Shown piece by piece: positions 28,279 to 36,212 of a stretch of 50,241 nucleotides of DNA. This stretch comes from Candidatus Hodarchaeota archaeon (GTDB taxonomy: Archaea; Asgardarchaeota; Heimdallarchaeia; Hodarchaeales; Hodarchaeaceae): assembly GCA_016840035.1 (NCBI GenBank), contig JAEOTC010000146.1, forward strand, positions 1 through 50,241, written 5' to 3'. Each line of letters begins with the position of its first letter. Within the stretch, counting starts at the first letter, position 1. Below the pieces are notes generated by a model that searched no databases, had not been told where the DNA came from, and saw only the letters and a list, made by a program, of their open reading frames with translations. The translations under genes were made by a program, and so were the position numbers.

Positions 28279-30033
28279 ATGTCTGAACAACAAAAATCCA
28301 ACACTTCCTATCTCATATTGATCATATTAATACTTGCCAGTGGTACAGGGATCGTTTCAATATTTTTACTCAACACAAACTACGGATCAGTTGATGTTTC
28401 TATAATTAGAATTCCTAATAAAGGTGGTTACCTAACAGGCTTACTTTATAAACCTAAGGGTGTTTCAGGAGAAACTCCCCTCCCTACTGTCATTTGTGCC
28501 CATGGATTTTCAAATACCAAACAAGCGATGAGCGGTTTGGCTCTTGAACTAGGCCGTCGAGGATTTATCGCTCTTGCGTTAGATTTAGAAGGTCATGGAA
28601 GTTCAGATCCAGCTAGTAATGATTCTACTAGGGGTATATTATCTGCAATTGATTTTCTTAACTCCTTACCCTACGCTAACACCAAATCTATCGGTGTTGC
28701 AGGACATAGCATGGGTGCTGCAGCCACATGGTCTACAGCGCTCTCTCATGGTAATATTACTGCATCAGTATTGATAGGAGGATTACCTGATCTCAGTCCT
28801 GAGGGCCCTTATGATGGAAAATTCAATGCTACTTTTCCAAAAAATGTGTTAGTCGCTGTAGGAGAATATGATGAATTTTTTGGTGATGTTTCAAACTTAA
28901 ATACGGAATTAATGGGTCTATTCGGGACCACTAACCCGATTGTACCAAATCATAGGTTTTATGGGAGTTTTCTGCCCAACAGACAAGATGCTAGAAGATT
29001 AGTTATATCTAAAACTATTCATGTCCTTGAACCTATTGATCCCCTAATAATTACGGAAACAATTCAGTGGATGCAAATTACTCTCAAGACTGAGGGGTAT
29101 CATGATGAATATTACATTCCCCATCAAAATCATATCTATACTTATCGAGATATCGCCAGTGTTGTCACTCTTGTATCGCTTATTTGCTTATTCCTCGCGT
29201 TACTTCCACATATATATACTTTAAAGTCATTTAAGCAGGAAGTAGAAACTTCTAGACTCGGATTTATGAAACCTGATCTTAAGCGGACAAGCATAGTATG
29301 GGGGTGTCTAGTTATCTTCTTATACTTCCCTGTAATGCTTTTAGGTACATTTATTCCAATCCCCCCAATGACTTATGCATCCTCAATCACTTTATGGTTC
29401 CTTCTAATCAATATTATTACATTTGGACTTGTTTACCGATTTTCTTCAAAGTTTGGAACCGAATTTTCCCTTAAAGAACTTTTTCAGAAAGACTCCCGAA
29501 TTTGGGGTGTAAAAAAGGGCGTTGGACTAGCTTGTGGATTTATTGGGGGTTTATATGTGATTATATTTCACCTCGAAGTCGTCTTTCAAATTCTGTTAGG
29601 ATTCATCATCACTCTATTTTCAAATCTCTTTGTACTTCCTCGACTTATTAGTTTTCTAATTCTTTTACCTTTATTCTTAGTTTACTTTATTATTGATGGA
29701 TTACTCTTTCATGCAAATCCTGAAGTGCGAGAAACGAAAGCTACTATGAGGAATGAATTTGTTGATGTGATTAGCTTACTTTCAGCCAAAATATGGCCAT
29801 TTATTCTTGTGGTTGCCAGTATTTACCTTCCACGGGTATTATTTGGAATTAATTTATTACCAGGTGGGTTGATTGCACTTTCAATCCAATTCTTCTGGGT
29901 AATAGGGCTATTTTTTGTTGCAGGATCATTGATTTCATGGTTCTGGTATCGCGAAACTAATTCCATCTTACCTGGAGCTGTTTTTAACGGTATTATCTTC
30001 GTGTGGATCTTAACGTCTCTTTTACCTGTTTAA
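28279..30033 (+). CDS. Alpha/beta hydrolase fused to a polytopic membrane domain
   Basis: This 584-aa membrane protein has an N-terminal helix (about 11-31). It is followed by a complete alpha/beta hydrolase domain (about 45-270) with CAHGFSN, the nucleophile Ser144 in GHSMGA, the acid Asp198 in GEYDEF and the base His248. From residue about 290 to the end it has roughly eight or more hydrophobic helices. With the N-terminus inside, the hydrolase would face the outside and the C-terminal helices would hold it in the membrane. I chose the ATG at 28279 (AGAAGGA about 6 bases upstream) over the TTG at 28234, which has no ribosome site. The membrane part matches no transporter family I recognise. 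It may present or bind a lipid or ester substrate; this is inference. Confidence 0.78.
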   Translation: MSEQQKSNTSYLILIILILASGTGIVSIFLLNTNYGSVDVSIIRIPNKGGYLTGLLYKPKGVSGETPLPTVICAHGFSNTKQAMSGLALELGRRGFIALALDLEGHGSSDPASNDSTRGILSAIDFLNSLPYANTKSIGVAGHSMGAAATWSTALSHGNITASVLIGGLPDLSPEGPYDGKFNATFPKNVLVAVGEYDEFFGDVSNLNTELMGLFGTTNPIVPNHRFYGSFLPNRQDARRLVISKTIHVLEPIDPLIITETIQWMQITLKTEGYHDEYYIPHQNHIYTYRDIASVVTLVSLICLFLALLPHIYTLKSFKQEVETSRLGFMKPDLKRTSIVWGCLVIFLYFPVMLLGTFIPIPPMTYASSITLWFLLINIITFGLVYRFSSKFGTEFSLKELFQKDSRIWGVKKGVGLACGFIGGLYVIIFHLEVVFQILLGFIITLFSNLFVLPRLISFLILLPLFLVYFIIDGLLFHANPEVRETKATMRNEFVDVISLLSAKIWPFILVVASIYLPRVLFGINLLPGGLIALSIQFFWVIGLFFVAGSLISWFWYRETNSILPGAVFNGIIFVWILTSLLPV

Positions 30034-30051
30034 CTAGAACGATAGATAAGA

Positions 30052-30060
30052 TTTAATATA
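30052..30060 (+). promoter_or_regulatory. TATA-like box for the acetoacetyl-CoA synthetase gene
   Basis: TTTAATATA is centred about 70 bases before the TTG start. A start near 30082 leaves a leader of about 44 bases that carries the AAGGAGG site at 30111-30117. Confidence 0.35.
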
Positions 30061-30125
30061 AAGATAATCAGATCCGAAAATTAATAAGTCTCAATTAATG
30101 GAGGAATCTGAAGGAGGCATCTTAT

Positions 30126-32099
30126 TTGGCCAAGATGTTATGGAAACCATCGGAGATACAGATTAAAAACGCGAATCTGACCCATTTTATGGAATACGTC
30201 AATGATAAGTTTAATCTTCAGCTTACAGATTATCCAGAGTTACATAAATGGTCGATAGAGAATGTAAAGGACTTTTGGGCAACATTCTGGGATTTTTCCG
30301 AAATAATTTCTTCTCAGAAGTTCACTGATGTTGGTATCAATTTAGATCGATTCATCGATATTGAATGGTTTCCAGGTGCTAAGCTGAACTTCGCTGAAAA
30401 CCTGTTACGATTTAAAGATGAGCAGATTGCTTTCATTTTTCGGGGAGAAACAAAATATCGAGAAGTAATGACGTACTCGGAACTTTATCGAAAAGTAGCA
30501 CATCTCTCACAAACATTACGTGGTCTAGGGCTTTCCAAGGGAGATTTTGTTGCTGCGTATCAACCAAATTTAATAGAAACCATTATTGCAATGTTAGCAT
30601 CTACTAGTATTGGTGCTACGTGGGCTTCATGTGGGGGAGAATTAGGATCGAAAGCTGTTCTTGATCGTCTGGGTCAAATTAAGCCAAAAATATTGTTTAC
30701 TGCTGATGGCTATTTTTACAAGGGTACAAAAATAGATTTAATCCCTAAGGTAAAGGAAGTCGTAGCGGGGTTAAAATCAGTTGAGAAAGTGATTGTTACA
30801 CCCTATACTCAAAGAGAAAACTTCGACTTTTCCATTTTTCCTAATGCTATCTCGTTCAATGATGCTTCTAATTCTACTTCTGAACCATCCATCCAATTTG
30901 AACAAGTGGATTTTAATCATCCTGGTTATGTAATGTTTAGCTCAGGTACTACAGGAAAACCGAAATCCATGGTTCAAGGAGCAGGTGGAGTGTTGTTAAC
31001 TCAATTAAGGGATCTAATACTCCATACTGATTTAAAACGGAGTGATCGTATTACTTATATCACCTCTCCCTCATGGATGATGTGGAATTGGCTTACCACA
31101 TCATTAGCAGTGGGTGCAACAATTTTTCTTTATGATGGTAATCCTCTTTATCCATCTTGGGAAGCAATGTGGGATATAATCGATAAAGAAGAGATATCGA
31201 TCTTTGGTACTTCTGCAAGTTACTTACATTATCTACATGGGATAGGGGCAACCCCTCACGAAAAATTTGATCTATCATCCTTACGAGCAATTTCACAGAC
31301 TGCATCGTCAATTTCAGCAGAAGTGAATGAGTGGATGTATACTGCCATTAAGGAGGATTTCCATTTTAATTCTATCACTGGAGGATCTGATTTGAATGCT
31401 ATTTTTGCTGGTGGAGTACCAATTCTTCCAGTTTATGCTGGTCAGCTCCAAGCTAGTGCATTAGGAATGCGGATTGAGGCCTATAATGAAAAAGGCCTTC
31501 CAGTGCGAGATCAGCAAGCAGAACTTGTCTGTGAAAATCCCTCTCCTAGTATGCCTCTGTATTTCTGGGATGATCCAGATAATCTTCGTTACAAAAACGC
31601 ATATTTTAATCACTATGATTTTCTCGATCGAATGGTTTGGAGACATGGAGATTATGTCATTATTCACAGCGATACAGGGGGAATGACCGTTTTAGGACGT
31701 TCAGACGCTGTTTTGAAACCCTCTGGTGTTCGTATTGGGACTTCAGAGATCTATAATATCGTAGAAGCACTTCCTGAAATTGCAGATAGCCTTGCTTGCG
31801 GTCAACAATGGAAAAACGATCAGAGAATAATTTTATTTGTAAAGCTTGCTTCTAATTCAGTTTTAAACGATGAATTAAAGAGAAAAATCAAAGAGGAGCT
31901 CCGATCAAAAGCTTCTCCTAGACATGTACCTTCCCTTATACTTGAAACACATGATATTCCATACACATTTAGTATGAAAAAAGTCGAGATGGCGATTACA
32001 AATATCCTACATGGAAAAGCTGTAACAAATAAAGATGCACTATCTAATCCCGAATCCTTAGATTTCTATGAACAAATCAGGACCAAAATTTCCGAATAG
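30126..32099 (+). CDS. Acetoacetyl-CoA synthetase (acetoacetate-CoA ligase)
   Basis: This 657-aa member of the ANL adenylating superfamily activates acetoacetate, or a related short keto or fatty acid, to its CoA thioester using ATP. The N-terminal ACS-type segment includes WFPGAKLNFAENLL. The phosphate-binding loop is at about 268-280 (FSSGTTGKPK), with the GGSDLNAIFAGG region, the adenylate Asp and Arg region (HGDYVIIH, LGRSDAVLKPSGVRIG) and the C-terminal catalytic lysine in PYTFSMKKVE (about 613-622). The start codon is TTG, supported by AAGGAGG 8 bases upstream; the next ATG is only three codons later. The length is typical of AacS. It may feed acetoacetate into acetyl-CoA metabolism. 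Confidence 0.9.
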   Translation: MAKMLWKPSEIQIKNANLTHFMEYVNDKFNLQLTDYPELHKWSIENVKDFWATFWDFSEIISSQKFTDVGINLDRFIDIEWFPGAKLNFAENLLRFKDEQIAFIFRGETKYREVMTYSELYRKVAHLSQTLRGLGLSKGDFVAAYQPNLIETIIAMLASTSIGATWASCGGELGSKAVLDRLGQIKPKILFTADGYFYKGTKIDLIPKVKEVVAGLKSVEKVIVTPYTQRENFDFSIFPNAISFNDASNSTSEPSIQFEQVDFNHPGYVMFSSGTTGKPKSMVQGAGGVLLTQLRDLILHTDLKRSDRITYITSPSWMMWNWLTTSLAVGATIFLYDGNPLYPSWEAMWDIIDKEEISIFGTSASYLHYLHGIGATPHEKFDLSSLRAISQTASSISAEVNEWMYTAIKEDFHFNSITGGSDLNAIFAGGVPILPVYAGQLQASALGMRIEAYNEKGLPVRDQQAELVCENPSPSMPLYFWDDPDNLRYKNAYFNHYDFLDRMVWRHGDYVIIHSDTGGMTVLGRSDAVLKPSGVRIGTSEIYNIVEALPEIADSLACGQQWKNDQRIILFVKLASNSVLNDELKRKIKEELRSKASPRHVPSLILETHDIPYTFSMKKVEMAITNILHGKAVTNKDALSNPESLDFYEQIRTKISE

Positions 32100-32190
32100 T
32101 TGAAAGGAAGAGTCTTGTTATAGATATTTCATCAAGTATATATGTGCAATCTGGATTGTAATTCCAAGATAAACGATTTTAGAAGAGATA

Positions 32191-32200
32191 AGTATTAAAA
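32191..32200 (+). promoter_or_regulatory. TATA-like box for the DUF302 gene
   Basis: AGTATTAAAA is centred about 39 bases before the ATG. It predicts a start around 32221 and a leader of about 13 bases. No clear ribosome site is present, consistent with a near-leaderless message. Confidence 0.35.
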
Positions 32201-32233
32201 GTGTCAAGAAATTGATATATTTGGCGAATAATT

Positions 32234-32635
32234 ATGGTAGAAATCTTAAGAAAAACAATGCCTTCCTCTTTCTCTTTTGATGAAACTGTTGAACATGTTC
32301 AAAAGGTTGTAGCGGACGAAGGTTTTACTGTATTACTAACAAAGGCGATAGATCAAGTAATTGAAAAGAAACTTGGAGTGAAAGGATATCCTAAATATAC
32401 AAGCATTATGGCCTGTGGTGCTGATTTAGCAAAAGCTGCTTTGGATGTACAGAAGGATGTTGGAACTCTGTTCCCTTGTAGCTTTGTGGTTTATGAAGAA
32501 AACGCTGAAATTAAGGTCGCTCATGTTTCAATAATGAAAATGTCTGTTGAATTAGGTATTGCCCCAAAAGATGGAATGGCTCCAGTTATCAAGAAAACTA
32601 GTGAGCGGGTACATGCTGCATGGGATAAAATTTAG
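32234..32635 (+). CDS. DUF302 family protein
   Basis: This 133-aa soluble protein matches the DUF302 pattern. It has an opening strand, then FSFDETVEHVQKVVADEGF, a central KKLGVKGYPKYTSIMACGA segment, and the LFPCSFVVYE strand containing the family's conserved proline-cysteine. DUF302 proteins are small dimeric alpha/beta proteins of unknown biochemical role that occur singly or fused to other domains. A short leader and no clear Shine-Dalgarno sequence precede the ATG. It lies 134 bases after the acetoacetyl-CoA synthetase gene with its own likely promoter, so a shared function is not shown. Confidence 0.8.
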   Translation: MVEILRKTMPSSFSFDETVEHVQKVVADEGFTVLLTKAIDQVIEKKLGVKGYPKYTSIMACGADLAKAALDVQKDVGTLFPCSFVVYEENAEIKVAHVSIMKMSVELGIAPKDGMAPVIKKTSERVHAAWDKI

Positions 32636-32765
32636 TTGAATAACCAAATACATGGTAATTTTTTCCCATTTACTTTTTCTTTGTGACTAGAACCTTTCCT
32701 ATTCTAGAGTATTCTCTGCAAATCGTTTTATATTGATCATTTCGATGAAGAACTGGGATACAAAA

Positions 32766-33341
32766 ATGAGTGATAAGGTCACCATAAGAGATTATCAAAC
32801 AGAGGATTGGCCTTCAGTGAAGCTAGCTTTACTAGAATCGGATATTTACTCTGTTTATGGTCCAACTGTTCTTAAAAGTGAAAAAAGTCGTATAGATTTT
32901 TATTTACAGGTACCTGAGAAAGGAAGAGTATTTACCGCGTATATTACAGAGAAAATTTCTGTTGAAAGTGAAAGCGACTCCGATGATGAACCAAAGGAAG
33001 AAGTTCGTGAAACTGTTGTAGGATATGCGGTAATCGATTTCTTTGGTCGTGGTATTTTTATATTGTCTTTGATTGTCGGAAAACAATATCGTGGACTGGG
33101 TTATGGCAAGCGATTAATGGAACATATTAAGACATTTGGTAAAAAGAATACACAATATACCATCCTTCGTGGCTCTGCTGATGAACAATTGGTAAGTGTA
33201 CATTCATTTTTACTTAAACAAGGTTTTAGAGCGTGTGGATTTGTAGAACATGATTTATCATGGGACCATTCGACTATTCATTATGTTTTCCCTCTTCGTG
33301 AAGAAGAAGAGGATGAGCAAGAACTGTTGATCTCAGCTTAA
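32766..33341 (+). CDS. GNAT-family acetyltransferase with acidic insert
   Basis: This GNAT protein of about 191 aa transfers an acetyl group from acetyl-CoA to an unknown amine. The acetyl-CoA pyrophosphate loop is QYRGLGYGK, followed by the expected helix, and the domain ends with an LLKQGFRACGF segment typical of the family. Between the second and third strands it has a very acidic insertion (ESESDSDDEPKEE), and the C-terminus is also acidic. I prefer the ATG at 32766 because the reading starts directly into the first GNAT strand (KVTIRDYQ). An ATG at 32745 or a TTG at 32733 would add 7 or 11 residues. The gene converges with the nitroreductase, with a gap of 24 bases. Confidence 0.8.
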   Translation: MSDKVTIRDYQTEDWPSVKLALLESDIYSVYGPTVLKSEKSRIDFYLQVPEKGRVFTAYITEKISVESESDSDDEPKEEVRETVVGYAVIDFFGRGIFILSLIVGKQYRGLGYGKRLMEHIKTFGKKNTQYTILRGSADEQLVSVHSFLLKQGFRACGFVEHDLSWDHSTIHYVFPLREEEEDEQELLISA

Positions 33342-33365
33342 GTCCCAGATTTTTTGCAACAAGAA

Positions 33366-33923
33366 TCATTCAGTATATCGGTTAAAGGAAATAAATTCTT
33401 CTACAGACTTCCGAATGGGTCTTTTTAGTTCTTTTTCCTTTTGTTTGTCACTCATTTCATCAGGAAATGCTGATGTATGCTTTCCAACAATTATTAACGT
33501 AATTACTGAATTCTTTCCGGGAATATTTAGAAGTTCTTTTGTTTTTTCCACACTAAAACCTGCAATTGGGTGTGCAACCAGTCCCATTTCAGTTAGTAAG
33601 AGGATTAAATATGCTGTTGCCATACCTGTATCAAATAGAAAATATGGATCTCGTTCGGCTATCTGACAGTCTAAGCTAGCTTCTGAATGAACAGCAACTA
33701 TCATTGAAGCATTTCTTGCCCATTGGTTGCCGCGACTCAAACAAGTAAACAGTTCTTGAAGCACAATCTCGTCATGGACGAAAATATAACGCCAAGGTTG
33801 ATTATTCATACAACTAGGACTAAGTGAGACAAGTTCTGCGACTTTTTTTATATCCTCAGAAGAGATGTCCACAGGTTCAAGAGCTCGATATGCTCTCCTT
33901 GCTCTAATTATAGAATCAAGCAT
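33366..33923 (-). CDS. Nitroreductase family protein
   Basis: This 185-aa FMN-dependent nitroreductase-fold protein starts with the family pattern (IIRARRAYRALEPVDIS, where the RxSxR-like segment binds FMN phosphate) and continues with LVSLSPSCMNNQPWRYIFV, which contacts the flavin. The middle segment (DTGMATAYLILLLTEMGL) forms the dimer helix, and VGKHTSAFPDE precedes the C-terminal helices. Members reduce nitro compounds, quinones or flavins with NAD(P)H, or act in cofactor turnover. The true substrate is not inferable. It is transcribed divergently from the radical SAM pair. A GGGAATG sequence about 9 bases before the ATG may be the ribosome site. Confidence 0.86.
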   Translation of the reverse strand: MLDSIIRARRAYRALEPVDISSEDIKKVAELVSLSPSCMNNQPWRYIFVHDEIVLQELFTCLSRGNQWARNASMIVAVHSEASLDCQIAERDPYFLFDTGMATAYLILLLTEMGLVAHPIAGFSVEKTKELLNIPGKNSVITLIIVGKHTSAFPDEMSDKQKEKELKRPIRKSVEEFISFNRYTE

Positions 33924-34051
33924 AATTTTTCATTCCCAGCAATTGATATGTGAATACATGTACATAAAAAACTCTCCCTATAAAACTACTCCCCCTCTTT
34001 TCAGATTCCTAAAAGAAAAGTATTGTTTTTTGGATTTGCGAGGATAGCTAG

Positions 34052-34060
34052 TTTTATTAT
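34052..34060 (+). promoter_or_regulatory. TATA-like box for the radical SAM operon
   Basis: TTTTATTAT is centred about 24 bases before the TTG at 34080 and 33 before the in-frame ATG at 34089. This spacing predicts a leaderless or near-leaderless transcript. Confidence 0.35.
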
Positions 34061-34079
34061 TGAGTAATTCCTATAAATT

Positions 34080-35129
34080 TTGAATGGAATGCAATGTCCA
34101 CTTAATAACCAAGGGCTTTCTCCAGGGAAATGTGGAACTAGAATACATGATGAAATGAGACCAGCATGTGAAGTAACGCTAAAAAAAGAAAAAGGAAGCT
34201 TTCAACGAATAATTAAGTCGATTCTTCTATCTAGACCAGAGGACTATTTAAGTATTTATCAAAGTGGATGCAATCACGACTGTCTCAAATGTCACTCAGC
34301 CGAATTTTCTAAAGCGGTAAACGGTGAGTGGTATAGTAATGATAGACTGGCACAAATAGCTGCTGAATACTCTTCTTATGTGACTGTCTCTGAACCCCGT
34401 TCTAGAGCCACCATGTGGCATGCTGATGACTTATGTCTGCACTGTGGGTCGTGCATAATTTATGGAAACCGCGCTCCCCATTGCCCGAAAAAACTAAGCA
34501 CATCTCAAGTTACTCTTTCACCCCAAGGGTTTGGCCCTGCAAGAAATATTGTAGCATTTACTGGGGGAGATTTAACCTGCAATCCGAATTATTATGCAGA
34601 TGCTGCTACGAAAATTAAAGATGCTTCTAATGGAAAGTTATGGGTACTAGTAGAGACAAATGGGTATGCATTGACCAAACGGAATCTAGAAATGCTTAAA
34701 GCAGGACAAGTGGACTCTTATTGGTTGGATATTAAAGCATATGATAAGAAAGTATACAAAAAATTATGTGGTACTTCTAATGAGACGGTTCTCAAATCTA
34801 TAGAGTTGATTGTAGATTTAGACTTTACTTTGGAATTATTACTACTTTTTATTCCTGGATTAGTAGAAACGGACCAACATATTCAGATAGCACGGCTTAT
34901 TTCGGAAATCGATCCTGAAATTCCTACCTCGCTCTTAGCATTCTTTCCCACCTACAAATTAGCATCCTCTCGTCCTCCCACATTCGAGGAAATGACAAGG
35001 AGTTTTATTGCAATGAAAAATGAAGGAATCCTGAACTTACGACTTGGGAACCTTGGTGTTTTTGTTAAAACACCTGAACAACAACTTGAAATATATGAAT
35101 TACAAAAAAATGAGTCATCTTCGTTATGA
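34080..35129 (+). CDS. Radical SAM protein with extra ferredoxin-like cluster
   Basis: This 349-aa radical SAM enzyme has the CxxxCxxC cluster motif at Cys64, Cys68 and Cys71 (GCNHDCLKC) and a GGD motif (FTGGDLTC, about 157-164) for SAM binding. A second CxxCxxCx9CP motif at Cys119, 122, 125 and 135 indicates an inserted [4Fe-4S] cluster, like those of glycyl-radical activating enzymes. An unusual N-terminus with Cys6, Cys18 and Cys30 may bind another metal. The reaction is unknown. The start is TTG at 34080 or ATG at 34089, and TATA spacing fits a leaderless message. The gene overlaps the next radical SAM gene by 4 bases, so the two probably act in one process. Confidence 0.83.
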   Translation: MNGMQCPLNNQGLSPGKCGTRIHDEMRPACEVTLKKEKGSFQRIIKSILLSRPEDYLSIYQSGCNHDCLKCHSAEFSKAVNGEWYSNDRLAQIAAEYSSYVTVSEPRSRATMWHADDLCLHCGSCIIYGNRAPHCPKKLSTSQVTLSPQGFGPARNIVAFTGGDLTCNPNYYADAATKIKDASNGKLWVLVETNGYALTKRNLEMLKAGQVDSYWLDIKAYDKKVYKKLCGTSNETVLKSIELIVDLDFTLELLLLFIPGLVETDQHIQIARLISEIDPEIPTSLLAFFPTYKLASSRPPTFEEMTRSFIAMKNEGILNLRLGNLGVFVKTPEQQLEIYELQKNESSSL

Positions 35130-36163
35130 AACCTGAAAACAATCTAGAAGTATTCAAAAAAGAATCTCTTCTATATTACCAATTGGACGATAAGATTGTA
35201 AGATGTAATACATGTTCGCATAACTGTACAATTCGTGATGGATATTGGGGATTCTGTGAGACTAGAAAAAATGAGAAGGGAACTTTAAACGTTTATAACT
35301 ACGGTTTAGTATCCTCTTATTCAATAAATCCGATTGAAAAGAAACCTCTGTTTCATTATTATCCAGGAACCACTGCTTTGACCATAGGTGGATTTTCATG
35401 TAATTTTAAATGTCCTTGGTGCCAAAATTGGAGTATCAGTAAAACCACACCCCAAAAGATACGTAATCCTATCTTTCTATCCCCGAATGAGATTAAACAA
35501 AGAATACTCAAAGAAGGTCAGGTAAAGGGGATATCGGTTTCCTTTAATGAACCCACTATATCCTTAGAATATGTTCTTGATATATTTAATCTACTCGATT
35601 CTGATTACTATAAAATGTTTGTAACAAATGGATATATGACAAAGCAGGCATTAGATGTTTTGATAAAATCAGGATTAACCGGGATGAGTGTTACAGTGAA
35701 AGGAGACGAATCTATTGTTCAAAAATATTGTAAAGCCGATATAACCAAGGTATGGGAAAATATTACCTATGCTAACAGTCGAAACATACATGTGGAGATC
35801 ATATGTCTGATTATTCCATCTGTAAATGATACATTTGATTTTTATTTAGATACTGCCAACCGATTGATCGACATTGATAAAAATATCCCCTTACATTTTA
35901 CACGGTTTTTCCCAGATTATCGATTTACTCATGTCTCTCCAACACCAATTAATAGTTTGGAAAATGCTCATACTACCGCAAAAGAACGAGGGATCAATTA
36001 TGTATATCTCGGAAACATTCCTGGACATCCATTAGAAAACACATATTGCCACCAGTGTCATTCCTTGTTAATTAAGCGTACTGGATATCAAAGTGCGTAT
36101 TCTATGGATATTGAACAAGGTAGATGTTCTACGTGTGGAGAGAAGATTCCTATTCTGTTTTAA
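35126..36163 (+). CDS. amrS: AmrS-type radical SAM protein (AmmeMemoRadiSam family)
   Basis: This 345-aa radical SAM enzyme matches the AmmeMemoRadiSam-system radical SAM family (COG1180). The N-terminal Cys27, Cys30, Cys34 and Cys44 pattern (CNTCSHNC, then GFC) is followed by NPIEKKPLFHYYPG and the SAM cluster motif CNFKCPWCQ (Cys92, Cys96, Cys99), which are diagnostic for the family. SFNEPTIS is the family's substrate-side signature. Near the end, LGNIPGH and two CxxC pairs (Cys308/311, Cys334/337) form a zinc-knuckle-like tail. The family is usually linked to MEMO1 and AMMECR1 proteins; neither is in this window. It overlaps the upstream radical SAM gene by 4 bases. The function is still not established as far as I know. 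Confidence 0.87.
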   Translation: MKPENNLEVFKKESLLYYQLDDKIVRCNTCSHNCTIRDGYWGFCETRKNEKGTLNVYNYGLVSSYSINPIEKKPLFHYYPGTTALTIGGFSCNFKCPWCQNWSISKTTPQKIRNPIFLSPNEIKQRILKEGQVKGISVSFNEPTISLEYVLDIFNLLDSDYYKMFVTNGYMTKQALDVLIKSGLTGMSVTVKGDESIVQKYCKADITKVWENITYANSRNIHVEIICLIIPSVNDTFDFYLDTANRLIDIDKNIPLHFTRFFPDYRFTHVSPTPINSLENAHTTAKERGINYVYLGNIPGHPLENTYCHQCHSLLIKRTGYQSAYSMDIEQGRCSTCGEKIPILF

Positions 36164-36212
36164 ATGGGACTTATAACTCAGGATAGGTTCAAAGAAAATT
36201 TCCCAATCTTAA

